From: Streptomyces sp. TSRI0281
GTDB lineage: Bacteria; Actinomycetota; Actinomycetes; Streptomycetales; Streptomycetaceae
Assembly: GCF_001905125.1 (NCBI RefSeq)
Contig: NZ_LWLE01000005.1
Span: 1-64,000 of the forward strand
DNA length: 64,000 nt
Reading direction: 5' to 3'
Shown: positions 24,571 to 33,618 of the stretch, piece after piece
Position numbering within the stretch: the stretch's first letter is position 1
Layout: every line of letters begins with the position of its first letter
Program-made: the position numbers and the translations under genes
Notes under the pieces: generated by a model
Database searches by the model: none
The model's input: only the letters and a program-made list of their open reading frames with translations
What the model was told of the DNA's origin: nothing

Positions 24571-24899
24571 ATGTCTCTCAACGACGAACAACGGGCCCGG
24601 ACAAAGGATGAGTCGCCGGCCAACTTCCGTCTGGCGGGCACCACCCCCCGAAGAGATCCAGGCCCACCTGGACGTCACCTCCCAGCAGTTCGACGACACG
24701 ATCAACCTGCGCGAACAGTGCAAGCCGCAGGATGTGTGGCTGCTGCGCGACCACCTGGAGAAGCTGGTCCAGGCCCGCGGCGCGACCCCCGACCCCTACA
24801 GCGTCCTCACCCGGAGAGCACGCCTCGCCGCCGCCCTCTGGTTCCCCCTGCGCCGCGCGCCGGGCGAGGAGCACCGCCCTCGAAGGGACTCAGCGCTGA
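24571..24899 (+). pseudogene. DUF2316 family gene with a frameshift
   Basis: The start ATG at 24571 gives MSLNDEQRARTKDESPANFR and then LAGTT, the normal N-terminus of DUF2316 proteins. At the following run of six C the frame breaks; with one C fewer it continues PEEIQAHLDVTSQQFDDTIN, PQDVWLLRDHLEKLVQARG, PYSVLTRRARLAAALWFPLR, the rest of the family sequence. The 3' end is uncertain; a stop in a third frame is at 24897-24899. DUF2316 proteins are about 105 residues and of unknown function, with an HTH-like look. Because the lesion is in a homopolymer, a read error is a real alternative to a true pseudogene. Confidence 0.65.
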
Positions 24900-24922
24900 C
24901 CAGTACGGGGGCTTCCGGTCCG

Positions 24923-25918
24923 TCATACGTGAGGCGGGCTTCGCCGGGCGGAGTTCGTGAGCCGTTCGGCGAGAGCTTCGACGAGGCCGCGGAGCTCATC
25001 CGGGCGTTCGATGACGAAGGGCCGGTCCAGCGAGGCGAGTACAGCAGGAAGCCAGTCGAGCCGGTCCACACGCAGCTCGACACGGGACCAGCGCCCGGTC
25101 CCCGGATCCGCGCCGCTCGGGGAGGGCAGTTCCTCCACGAGCGCGACACTTTCGGGAAGCCGGGAGTGAATCTGCTCGGCCGTCCCCTGAATCCGCAGGC
25201 TCACTTCATGCCGGTACGGAGCTGTGGCGAGCCCTGTCAGAACGCGCTTCGCCGGGTCGAGACCGGCGGGTGGCTCGAACGATCCGGGCAGCGTTCTCAC
25301 ACCGGTGATGCGATCCAGGCGGAACGTGCGGTCCTCGCCGGTCGTGAGATCCGCAGCCGTTACGTACCACCTGCCCGAGTGGGCGACGACCCCGTGCGGG
25401 TGCAGTGTGCGTTCGCTGCGCCGGCCGTCGGCGGCGGCGTACCGGATCGAGACGGGCCGGTGATGGTTCACCGCGTCGGCGAGGGGGAGCAGGACCGCGG
25501 ATTCCGGGGCGACCGCTTCGCCCGGCGGAGCCGTGAAGGCCAGGGAGCCGAGCACGGCGCGCAGTCTGAGGCTCAGCCGCTCGGGCAGCGCCCGCCGGAT
25601 CTTGGCCGCCGCCGTCTCACTCGCCGTGTCCGTGGCCAGGCCGGCGCGACGGCCCGCGAGCAGGCCGAGCAGGACGGCGAGCGCTTCGTCATCGCTCAGC
25701 ATGAGCGGAGGCATCCGGTATCCGGGGGCGAGCCGGTAGCCGCCGTAGCGGCCGCGCACCGATTCGACGGGCACGTCGAGGTCGAGGAGGTGGCCGACGT
25801 AGCGCCGTACGGTGCGTTCGTCGACGTCGAGCCGCTCGGCGAGTTCGGCCACGGTCCGGAGGCCTCCCGACTGCAGGAGTTCCAGCAGGGTGAGCACGCG
25901 GGCAATGGGGCGGGGCAT
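24923..25918 (-). CDS. WYL-domain transcriptional regulator (YafY type)
   Basis: A 331-residue regulator with an N-terminal HTH_11/DeoR-like domain (LELLQSGGLRTVAELAERLD, then ERTVRRYVGHL) and a central WYL domain, whose core reads VVAHSGRWYVTAADL, followed by a WCX-like C-terminal domain. The start at 25918 (MPRPIARVL) is preferred: a longer frame from 25939 would place its start codon inside a perfect palindrome. It is divergent from a VOC-family gene, and the palindrome at 25938-25962 between them is the likely operator for both. The ligand is unknown. Confidence 0.92.
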   Translation of the reverse strand: MPRPIARVLTLLELLQSGGLRTVAELAERLDVDERTVRRYVGHLLDLDVPVESVRGRYGGYRLAPGYRMPPLMLSDDEALAVLLGLLAGRRAGLATDTASETAAAKIRRALPERLSLRLRAVLGSLAFTAPPGEAVAPESAVLLPLADAVNHHRPVSIRYAAADGRRSERTLHPHGVVAHSGRWYVTAADLTTGEDRTFRLDRITGVRTLPGSFEPPAGLDPAKRVLTGLATAPYRHEVSLRIQGTAEQIHSRLPESVALVEELPSPSGADPGTGRWSRVELRVDRLDWLPAVLASLDRPFVIERPDELRGLVEALAERLTNSARRSPPHV

Positions 25919-25937
25919 GCCCAGAAGTCTCCCGCAC

Positions 25938-25962
25938 ATACCGGGCGGGTTCCGCCCGGTAT
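25938..25962. promoter_or_regulatory. 25-bp palindromic operator between WYL regulator and VOC gene
   Basis: Perfect 11-bp arms, ATACCGGGCGG at 25938-25948 and CCGCCCGGTAT at 25952-25962, around a 3-base centre. It lies 20 bp upstream of the regulator's ATG and 47 bp upstream of the VOC ATG, so one bound dimer could control both promoters. Confidence 0.8.
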
Positions 25963-26008
25963 TCGTCGTAGCGTGCGATCAGAGCACCGGCCGACCAGGA
26001 GAATCTCC

Positions 26009-26407
26009 ATGAACTTTGTCTCTGTCCGCATCATCACGGACGACGTCGCCCGCCTCGTCGACTTCTACGAGCGCGCCACCGGAGTACCTGCCGCCTGGTC
26101 CAACGAGGACTTTGCCGAGCTCAGGACCCCCTCGGCCACCCTCGCGATCGGCAGCACCCGTACCGTCCCTCTGTTCGCGCCCGGCTCCGCCCGCCCGGCC
26201 GACAATCACAGCGTCATCCTCGAATTCCTTGTCGCCGACGTGGACAGCGTGCACAAGAACCTGACCGCCTTCGTGGAGGACTTCGTCAACGATCCCACCA
26301 CGATGCCCTGGGGTAACCGCGCGCTCCTGTTCCGCGACCCCGACGGCAACCTCGTCAACTTCTTCACCCCCGTCACACCGGCCGCCGTCGAGAAGTTCAC
26401 CCGCTGA
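26009..26407 (+). CDS. VOC-family protein (glyoxalase-like)
   Basis: A 132-residue protein of the vicinal oxygen chelate fold with two beta-alpha-beta-beta-beta units: FVSVRIITDDVARLVDFYER and later HSVILEFLVADVDSVHKNL, ending ALLFRDPDGNLVNFFTPV. The C-terminal Arg-Asp-Pro-Asp-Gly-Asn turn is a strong family mark. Metal ligand positions are not obviously kept at the first site, so either a binding protein or an enzyme of unknown substrate is possible. AGGAG lies 9 bases before the ATG. It is divergent from the WYL regulator and most likely its target. Confidence 0.88.
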   Translation: MNFVSVRIITDDVARLVDFYERATGVPAAWSNEDFAELRTPSATLAIGSTRTVPLFAPGSARPADNHSVILEFLVADVDSVHKNLTAFVEDFVNDPTTMPWGNRALLFRDPDGNLVNFFTPVTPAAVEKFTR

Positions 26408-26469
26408 GGGCAACACGACCCCGCAGGTGTACGGCTTCGCCTCCGGCCCCGCAGACGGGCGCGGCCTGG

Positions 26470-27204
26470 TCATTCGAAAGGGGCGGGGCGGGGCGCCCGG
26501 TAGGAGCGTCGGCAGGCAGCGGCGACGGCTGCGTGGATGGGTGTGGTGCCGGAGATGAGTTCCAGGGTCCGGCCCGCTGTCGCGGGAGTGGCGAGCAATG
26601 CGGCGAGGACGGCCGCGACGTCGGCGCGGTTCACCTCGCCCGGACCGGTGGACTCCGCGAGGCGGACCCTGCCGGTGCCTGCGCTGTCCCGGAACCAACT
26701 GGGGCGCAGAATCGTGCAGTCCAGAGCGGGGCGGGACAGAAGGTTCTCGTCGACTTCGCCCTTGCCCCGCATGAACGCTTCGACCACGGGGTCCACCGGG
26801 TACTCCATGGTGGGATCGGCGCCCAGGGCGGACAGCATGATGTAGCGGCGAACGCCGACACGCTCTGCGGCGTCCGCCATCGTCAGGGCGGCATCGCGGT
26901 CGACGGGGTGCGCCCGGCACGCGTCTCCCCGCCCGACACCGGCGGCGAAGACGACCGCGTCCGCGCCGGCGAGAAGGACAGCGAGCTGCGCTGCCGTGGC
27001 GGTGGCCAGGTCCAGGAGCAGCGTTCGGGCACCTGCCGCCCGGAGGGTGTCGGACTGTTCCGGACGGCGGATGATCCCGGAGATCCTGTGCCCCCGGGCT
27101 GCGAGCAGACGAGAGAGCGCGAGCGCGACGCGGCCGTGGCCGCCGGCGATAACGATATGCACGTCATGCCCGTGCCCACTCCGGCGTTGCTCGTACACGT
27201 CCAT
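26470..27204 (-). CDS. NAD(P)-binding SDR-like protein (NmrA/YwnB-like)
   Basis: A 244-residue protein of the atypical short-chain dehydrogenase group. The nucleotide-binding loop is IVIAGGHGRVALALSRLL (G-G-H-G-R-V in place of the usual GxxGxxG), and FAAGVGRG and YIMLSALGAD are the expected strand-4 and strand-5 motifs. No Tyr-x-x-x-Lys pair is evident, so it may be a regulator-like or binding protein rather than a classical reductase. The ATG at 27204 has GGAG 4 bases upstream. It converges on the VOC gene. Substrate unknown. Confidence 0.85.
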   Translation of the reverse strand: MDVYEQRRSGHGHDVHIVIAGGHGRVALALSRLLAARGHRISGIIRRPEQSDTLRAAGARTLLLDLATATAAQLAVLLAGADAVVFAAGVGRGDACRAHPVDRDAALTMADAAERVGVRRYIMLSALGADPTMEYPVDPVVEAFMRGKGEVDENLLSRPALDCTILRPSWFRDSAGTGRVRLAESTGPGEVNRADVAAVLAALLATPATAGRTLELISGTTPIHAAVAAACRRSYRAPRPAPFE

Positions 27205-27334
27205 CACTCCAAGAACCTTTGTATGACACACCTCCGCGAGCGGGCCGCCGGGCCGTGCGGCCGCCCGTCCTGCTGGATCACCGGGACCGGGAGCCACGGG
27301 TACACCACGTCACCGGGATCGCTCCGGGGTCGCG

Positions 27335-28338
27335 CTATGCGTCGCAGACGGTGTCCCGGGCGGGCAGGGTGCCGTTCAGCAGGTAGGTGTTGACGGTCCG
27401 GTTCACGCAGCCGTTCGGGTAGTACGCGTAGACGGGACCGGCTTCTGTGCCGCCCGTTCGATCGTCCCCTCTACGCCGGTACGTACCGCGGCGGGCGTGC
27501 TGCCGAGTCCGTACTCGCGGTGCCGCTGTGCGGCCCAGGCCGCGAAGTCGTCGAGCGCCTTCTCATTGGCGGGTCCCGCGCGTCGCACCATGCGGAGCGG
27601 GTACTCGGCGGGATCGGTGCGCTGTCCAGGACCAGCCGGTCGACCCTGCGGGGGAACATCTGGGCGAAGGTGGAGCCCAGAACCGTTCCGTACGATTGCC
27701 CGAACAGCGACGTCCTCCGCTCGCCCAGCACGCTGCGGACGATGTCCACGTCCCGGGCGATATTGCGGGTCGAGAGGTGGGGCAGCACATCGGGGTGCTT
27801 GTCCCAGCACCTGCGGGCGTCCATGCGGGACAGCCGCACGCTCTGGTCGAATCCCGCCCGGTCCGCCCCCGGGGCGTGGAGCCAGGTGCCGCGGGTCAGC
27901 CCGCAGTCCACCGGGGTACTCCTCCCGAGCCCACGGGTGTCCATGCCGATGATGTCGTACACCGCTGCCACCCCGGGGACTCATCACCTTCCGCAGGTCC
28001 CGGGGCATGCCGAGCCCCCGGACCCCGGGGCCGCCGGGGTTGGTCTGGAGAATGCCACGCCGCTTCGCCGGATCAGACGATTTCAGACGTGAGACGGCGA
28101 CCTCGATGGTGCGCCCCTCCGGCGTGCCGTAGTCGAGCGGAACCCTGGCCCGCGCGCACTGTGTCCCGCTCGCGGCGAGCGAGGTGTCATCACACCCGGC
28201 CCAGTCGACGGACTGGCTGCGGAACCGGCCCAGACCGTCCCCTCCGCCGGACGAGGAGGCGAAAACGGGCGGCCCGGCCGTCGTGGCGAGAGTGACGACA
28301 GAGAGGGCGAACACGCCCAGAGCTGCGGCTTTCTTCAT
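27335..28338 (-). pseudogene. Secreted alpha/beta hydrolase (TAP-like), multiply broken
   Basis: The gene starts normally at 28338 with a signal peptide (MKKAAALGVFALSVVTLATT) and the family motifs VPLDYGTPEGRTIEVAVSRL and LQTNPGGPG. Near 27970 the frame shifts; the second frame reads AAVYDIIGMDTRGLGRSTPV and the nucleophile region LFGQSYGTVLGSTFA. Near 27615 it shifts back (AEYPLRMVRRAGPANEKALD). After about 27445 some 140 residues are missing and a third frame reads VYAYYPNGCVNRTVNTYLLN to a stop at 27335-27337, the normal C-terminus of tripeptidyl-aminopeptidase-like hydrolases. With at least two shifts and one deletion, this is a true pseudogene. Intact relatives are about 490 residues. 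Confidence 0.8.
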
Positions 28339-28422
28339 GATCCGGAACGCTACTGGTTCAGCATGTCACTGCACACCGTTGGAGAGCCTGCGGAAGCCTG
28401 AGAAGTGGAGAGTTCACCCACC

Positions 28423-29286
28423 ATGGGAATCATCGAGACGCACCACGATGTGCTGAGCCGGCTGCTGCCCGGTGACAGGGTGGACGAACTCACCTTCCAC
28501 CAAGGGCAGTTCCACCATGTGGTGATCGGCTCGGACCGGGTGGTGTGCTTCGCCCGCACCGAAGCGGCCGCAGCTCGGCTGCCCGCACGCGCGGGCGTAC
28601 TGCGCGCCCTCGCAGGGCTTGACCTCGGCTTCCGTACTCCGCGTCCGCTTGCCGAGTCCGGCTGCCGGGCCTCCGACGGACCTCCGTACCTGGTGCTGAG
28701 CCGAATCCCCGGGGCGCCGTTGGAGGACGACGCGTGCGACAGCCCCGCGGTGGCCGAGGCAGTGGCAACGCAGTACGTCACCCTCCTGTCCGCTCTCGCC
28801 GCCGCGGGCAGCGACGAGAGTGTGCGCGCCGCGCTGCCGTTGGCTCCCGAGAGGGAGTGGCAGGAGTTCGGGGCGGGGGTGCGCGCCGAGCTGTTCCCGC
28901 TGATGTCCGACAGCGGGCGGGAGCGCGCCGCGCGCGAGCTCATCGCGCTCGACGCGCTCCCCCACCTCACCGCCGCCGTGGTCCACGGCGACCTCGGAGG
29001 CGAGAACGTGCTGTGGGAAACCTCTGGCGGTCTGCCTCGCCTGAGTGGTGTCGTCGACTGGGACGAGGTCACCGTCGGAGACCCGGCCGAGGACCTGGCC
29101 GCGGTCGGGGCCGGCCACGGCGAGGAACTGCTGGGCCGGGTGCTCACGCTCGGCGGCTGGGCCGACCACGAGATGGCCGGGCGGATCGCCGCGATCCGCG
29201 GCACCTTCGCCCTCCAGCAAGCTTTGTACGCGCAGCGTGACGGCGACGAGGAAGAGCTGACGGACGGTCTCATCGGCTACCGGTAG
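28423..29286 (+). CDS. Aminoglycoside phosphotransferase-family kinase
   Basis: A 287-residue kinase-like protein of the APH family. The catalytic loop HGDLGGEN is at residues 188-195 and the metal-binding DWDE at 212-215, followed by GDPAEDLAAV, so the active site is complete. The N-terminal lobe is short. Similar Streptomyces proteins phosphorylate small molecules or antibiotics, but the substrate cannot be read from the sequence. The ATG at 28423 starts at the conserved part; GGAGAG lies about 12 bases upstream, and a GTG at 28405 is a possible alternative start. Confidence 0.85.
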   Translation: MGIIETHHDVLSRLLPGDRVDELTFHQGQFHHVVIGSDRVVCFARTEAAAARLPARAGVLRALAGLDLGFRTPRPLAESGCRASDGPPYLVLSRIPGAPLEDDACDSPAVAEAVATQYVTLLSALAAAGSDESVRAALPLAPEREWQEFGAGVRAELFPLMSDSGRERAARELIALDALPHLTAAVVHGDLGGENVLWETSGGLPRLSGVVDWDEVTVGDPAEDLAAVGAGHGEELLGRVLTLGGWADHEMAGRIAAIRGTFALQQALYAQRDGDEEELTDGLIGYR

Positions 29287-29434
29287 GCCCGGGAGCCGGG
29301 AGCGCCGGTCAGATCCGTGGCGCTCCCAGTGGGTCGGTGACACCCGCTCGTGCGTAGGCGCCGCTGCTGTACGTGATCAGCCGTTCGGCCCCGCCCCGGC
29401 TGCGCCCGCACCGGCTTGCGCCGAAGTTGGGCGT

Positions 29435-30508
29435 ATGGCAGCGCAGAGCTCGGACGGCGGACTCGGCGGTCACTCGGCGATCGGGCTCCGCGGCATCAGA
29501 GGTGCTGGGAGCGGGCGATCGGCGCTCCTGCTCCTCGGGGTACTGGTGCTGCAGACCGCCTTTGTCCTGTCGTGCATCGACGCGTTCCTCGAACACACCC
29601 CGCACCGCATTCCGCTGGCCGTCACGGCCCCCACCACGCGGATCGCCGACGACGCGTTCTACCGGCTCGCGCTGCTCCCCGGTGAGCCGGTGGATCCGCG
29701 CCAGGTGGCCGACGAGGCCGCCGCCCGGAAACAGATCCGCGATCGGGAGGTGGCCGGCGCGCTCGTCCTCGCCCCGCACGGCACCGCCGACCTTTTGCTG
29801 GTCGCCGGTGGCGCGGGCCCCTTGCTCGCCGAGGAACTCGCCGCGCACGTCACCGCGGCCGAGAAACTCCACGGGCGCACGGTCCGCATCCGGGACGTGG
29901 TCCCCACCGCACCGGGCGACCCCCGTTCCCTCTCCTGCTTCTCGCTCGTCGTGGGCTGGTGTGCGGGCAGCATCCTGTGCGCCTTGGTACTGGCTTTCAG
30001 GGCGGGCGGCGGCCGGGCAGGGGCACATCTCGCTCCAGCCGCCCTGGGGGTGCTGCTGTTGTACTCGGTCCTTGCGGGACTGCTCGGTACGCTGGTCGCC
30101 GGGCCTCTTATGGACGCGGCTCCGGGGAACTTCTGGGCGTTGTGGGGGCTCGGATCCTTGCTGGTTCTGGCGGTCGGAGCACTCACGCTCGCGCTGTACG
30201 AACTGGCGGGCGTGCTCGGAATCGGTCTGGCTCTCCTGCTCGTGGTCGTCCTCGGTGTGCCGAGCGCGGGCGGGGTGTGTCCCACCGAGCTGCTGCCCAC
30301 GTTCTGGCGCACGATCGGCCCCTCGCTGCCTCCCGGCGCGGGCCTGGATGCCGCACGCTCGATCGCCTACTTCAGCGGCAACGGCGCCGGCGGTCCGTTG
30401 CGGACGCTCTCCGTCTGGGCTGCCGGCGGCGCGGCCGTGGCACTGCTGTGCGGAGTTCTCGCGTCACGGGCCGGCGCTCCTGCGGGGCAGGGCCGTCGCC
30501 GCCCCTGA
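29435..30508 (+). CDS. YhgE/ABC-2-like membrane protein
   Basis: A 357-residue membrane protein. One N-terminal helix (about residues 30-50) is followed by an extracytoplasmic region of about 120 residues (ALLPGEPVDPRQVADEAAAR, ADLLLVAGGAGP) and then five or six helices in the C-terminal half, the layout of YhgE/Pip and ABC-2 permease-like proteins. The loop near the end, LLPTFWRTIGPSLPPGAGLD followed by YFSGNGAG, matches the same region of the truncated gene at 21941-22465. No ATPase gene is adjacent. The start at 29435 lacks a strong RBS. Transport or export-accessory function is inferred from topology only. Confidence 0.75.
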   Translation: MAAQSSDGGLGGHSAIGLRGIRGAGSGRSALLLLGVLVLQTAFVLSCIDAFLEHTPHRIPLAVTAPTTRIADDAFYRLALLPGEPVDPRQVADEAAARKQIRDREVAGALVLAPHGTADLLLVAGGAGPLLAEELAAHVTAAEKLHGRTVRIRDVVPTAPGDPRSLSCFSLVVGWCAGSILCALVLAFRAGGGRAGAHLAPAALGVLLLYSVLAGLLGTLVAGPLMDAAPGNFWALWGLGSLLVLAVGALTLALYELAGVLGIGLALLLVVVLGVPSAGGVCPTELLPTFWRTIGPSLPPGAGLDAARSIAYFSGNGAGGPLRTLSVWAAGGAAVALLCGVLASRAGAPAGQGRRRP

Positions 30509-30547
30509 TGTCGAGTCACCGGAACGGCGCTCCCGGTCTGCGGGCGC

Positions 30548-33286
30548 TCACCACTCGTCGTCCGTCCACTGGTCCAGGAGGGCTTCGCCGTCCGCGCTGC
30601 TGTCGGGAACCCCGGTGACGAGGGACTGCTCGGCCCAGATGACCTTGCCGCGTGCGGTGTAGCGCGTGCCCCAGCGGTGCGCGAGCCGGGCGATGATGAA
30701 CAGGCCGCGCCCGCCCTCGTCGGTGGTGGCGGCCCGGCGTACGTGCGGGGCGGTGCTGCTGTCGTCGGCGACTTCGCAGATCAGGGTGTCGTCGTCGTGC
30801 AGCAGACGGAGCCGGATCGGCGGACTCCCGTAGCGGATCGCGTTGGTGACCAGTTCACTGACGATGAGTTCCATCGTGTACGCGACGTCCTCCAGGCCCC
30901 ACCCCTTCACCACGCGAGCCGCCTCGGCCCGGATCCCGGAGACAGCGGTCGGGTCGTCGGGTACGTCCCAGTCGGCGACGTGGCCGGGGTCCAGGAGACG
31001 GGTGCGGGCGACGAGCAGGGCCACGTCGTCCGTGGGCCGGGCGGACAGCAGGGCGTCGAGGACCACTTGGCAGGTGGCCTCCGGACCGAGGTGACCGGAG
31101 CGATCCAGCGTGGTGCGCAGCAACTCCAGTCCGGTGTCGATGTCGCGGCCCCGCCGCTCGACCAGTCCGTCGGTGAACAGGACCAGCCTGCTCCCTTCGG
31201 GCAGCACGAGATCGGTGGTCTCCACCGGCAGTCCTTCGCTGATTCCGAGCGGCGGGGACCCGGGGATCTCCGGATAGGTGACCGTACCGTCGGGGAGTAC
31301 CAGGGCGGGGCCCGGGTGACCGGCCCTGGCCAGGGTGCAGTTGCCGGTGACCGGGTCGTAGATGGCGTAGAGACAGGTGGCGCCGGAGACTTCGACGTCG
31401 CTGTCCCCCTCCGTGTCGAGACGGCTGACGACGTCGTCGAGGCGGGCGAGGAGTTCGTCCGGGGACAGGTCGAGGGTGGAGAAGTTGTGCACGGCGGTGC
31501 GCAGCCGGCCCATGGTGGCGGCGGCGTGCAGGCCGTGGCCGACGACATCGCCGACCACCAGCGCGACCCGGGCTCCGGGCAGCGGGATGACGTCGTACCA
31601 GTCCCCACCCACTCCGGGCTGGGCCGGAAGGTAGCGATGGGCCACCTCCAGGGCTGAGGGCGTGGGCAGGACGCGAGGGAGCAGACTCCGCTGAAGGGTG
31701 ACCGCCATGGTGTGCTCGCGGGTGAAACGGCGCGCGTTGTCGATGGCCACACCCGCTCGGGCTGCCAGTTCCTCGGCGACGGACAGATCCTCGGGCTCGA
31801 AGGGGGCCTTGTCCTTGCGCCAGAAGCCGACGCTGCCCAGCACCGCACCACGTGCCTGCAGCGGTGCGGAGACCAGGGAGTGGATGCCGTAGTCCAGCAC
31901 CGCACGGGCCTGTGCCGGGTCCTGGGCGATCCAGCCGTCGGAGGCCGGGAGCTCGGCCGTGAGGACGGCCCGGCCGTCGGCCGCACCGAGCGCCGCAGGA
32001 CTGCCGGGAGGGAAGTGCAGCATCTCCCCCACCGGGTGGAGGGGGTGGTCGTCGCGGATACCGGCAATCGCCGTGCGGCGCATGTCGGTGGCGGCTCCGG
32101 TCGGTTCCTCCCCGTGCAGTACCGGGTCCAGCAGCTCCACGGTGGCGAAATCGGCGAACCGAGGCACCACCACGGCCGCCAGTTCCTCGGCTGTGTGCAC
32201 CACGTCGAGGGAGGTGCCGATGTGTGTCCCGGCGTCGAAGAGCAGTTGCAGCCGTGACCGTGCCACTTCGGCCCGGCCCGCCAGCTCGCGCAGCTCGGTC
32301 GTGTCCCGCAGCGTGACCACGCTGCCCGTCGGGCCCCCTCCGCCCTCGACGGTACGGAGGTTGACGGCGAGCAACCGGTCTGCGGTGGAGTGGACCTCGT
32401 CGTCGGCCGTTCTGCCCGAGACCAGGAGTTGTGTGGTGTCCGGGGCCAGGCCGAGGCCGGCCACCTCGCGCTGCTCGGCGTCGCGCGGCAGGTCGAGCAG
32501 GCGTCGCGCCTCGTCGTTGGCCAGCGTGAGCACTCCGCGGTCGTCGATGATGAGCACACCTTCCCGGACCGAGTGCAGGACCGCGTCATGATGCTCGTAC
32601 ATCCGGGTCATCTCGGCGGGCCCCAGTCCACGGGTCTGGCGGCGCAGCCGTCTGCTCACGACCGCCGAGCCGGCCGCGGCCAGCAGGAGTGCCCCGCCGG
32701 CGACCGCGAGGAGAGCCGGCAACTCGCGTCCGACCATCTCGTTCACGCTCTTGACATAGATCCCCACCGAGATCAGTCCGACGACCCGGCCCTTGTCGTC
32801 GAAGACGGCGACCGTCGTGTCGACGGCTCGGCCCAGAGCGCTGTCGAACGTCTCCTGGAACGGCTTGCCCGTGAGCGCGGGTCCGAAGGTGCCGGTGACA
32901 TGGCCGCCGATGCGGTTCGGGTCGGGGTGGGACCAGCGGATGCCGTTCGGGTCGAATGCGACGACGTAGCCCACGTGGGCGTCCTTGCGCATCTTCTCCG
33001 AACTGGGCTGCAGCACCAGGGTGGGGTGGGCCGACCTCATCGCGGCGGCGGTGCCGGGCGCGTCCCGGAATACGACGGCCACGGCGAGCGACTTGTCCCG
33101 CGCCTCGTCCGTGGCGCGCTGCCGGGATTGGACGACGAGCACCAGCAGAATCGCAGCGACGAGCACGACCGCCACGACCACCTGGAGCAGGAAAACCTGT
33201 CCTGCGACACTCCGTGGAACCAGCGGGCCGGGGAACCGGCGAGGACGCCAGGTGGGAGACCGCCGCGGATACTGATGCTCGCCCAT
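30548..33286 (-). CDS. Membrane sensor SpoIIE-family phosphatase with PAS, GAF and HATPase domains
   Basis: A 912-residue multidomain signalling protein. Order: TM1 (about 31-52), an extracytoplasmic Cache-like sensor (about 55-185, with GRVVGLISVGIYV), TM2 (about 190-210), a PAS domain (about 230-340, VREGVLIIDDRGVLTLANDE), a GAF domain (about 345-515), a PP2C/SpoIIE phosphatase (about 540-735, with GVGGDWYDVIPL, VVGDVVGHG and LVLFTDGLVERRG, DDVALLVAR) and a C-terminal HATPase_c_2 domain (ELVTNAIRYG, GGRGLFIIARL). It can thus both dephosphorylate an anti-sigma antagonist and phosphorylate one, the two opposing activities of sigma-factor partner switching. No anti-sigma or antagonist gene is adjacent. 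Converges on the 29435-30508 gene. Confidence 0.92.
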   Translation of the reverse strand: MGEHQYPRRSPTWRPRRFPGPLVPRSVAGQVFLLQVVVAVVLVAAILLVLVVQSRQRATDEARDKSLAVAVVFRDAPGTAAAMRSAHPTLVLQPSSEKMRKDAHVGYVVAFDPNGIRWSHPDPNRIGGHVTGTFGPALTGKPFQETFDSALGRAVDTTVAVFDDKGRVVGLISVGIYVKSVNEMVGRELPALLAVAGGALLLAAAGSAVVSRRLRRQTRGLGPAEMTRMYEHHDAVLHSVREGVLIIDDRGVLTLANDEARRLLDLPRDAEQREVAGLGLAPDTTQLLVSGRTADDEVHSTADRLLAVNLRTVEGGGGPTGSVVTLRDTTELRELAGRAEVARSRLQLLFDAGTHIGTSLDVVHTAEELAAVVVPRFADFATVELLDPVLHGEEPTGAATDMRRTAIAGIRDDHPLHPVGEMLHFPPGSPAALGAADGRAVLTAELPASDGWIAQDPAQARAVLDYGIHSLVSAPLQARGAVLGSVGFWRKDKAPFEPEDLSVAEELAARAGVAIDNARRFTREHTMAVTLQRSLLPRVLPTPSALEVAHRYLPAQPGVGGDWYDVIPLPGARVALVVGDVVGHGLHAAATMGRLRTAVHNFSTLDLSPDELLARLDDVVSRLDTEGDSDVEVSGATCLYAIYDPVTGNCTLARAGHPGPALVLPDGTVTYPEIPGSPPLGISEGLPVETTDLVLPEGSRLVLFTDGLVERRGRDIDTGLELLRTTLDRSGHLGPEATCQVVLDALLSARPTDDVALLVARTRLLDPGHVADWDVPDDPTAVSGIRAEAARVVKGWGLEDVAYTMELIVSELVTNAIRYGSPPIRLRLLHDDDTLICEVADDSSTAPHVRRAATTDEGGRGLFIIARLAHRWGTRYTARGKVIWAEQSLVTGVPDSSADGEALLDQWTDDEW

Positions 33287-33618
33287 CCGCCCAGCATCAC
33301 CGAGGGCGGGTCCGCAGCGCGGCTGACCGCGCCGTGCGCGGCAACCGCCTCACACGTCGGGGTCACGGCCCACCGGCGGTTCCGGGGCGGGATCGGACGG
33401 GGCGCGCGTGCCTGGCCGATACGCCGGAGGGATGGGCCGGCAGGGATGGCCGGCATCCCCGCGTGTACCGGAGCGGGGAGGGCCTCCGTCGCGGCTGCCG
33501 GGTTCACGACGGGACTTGAGGAGTGGTCACGGGGTGAGCGCGAGCGCACCGTCCGAGCGGTCGGCGGCCTGGTCACGGATGACGGTCCACGCGGTGGCGG
33601 TGGGCGACGGTCGGCGGG

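Noticed and set aside
24608-26407. 599-codon plus-strand frame
   Set aside because: It joins the second half of the frameshifted DUF2316 gene, the antisense of the WYL regulator and the VOC gene. Only its two ends are real coding sequence.
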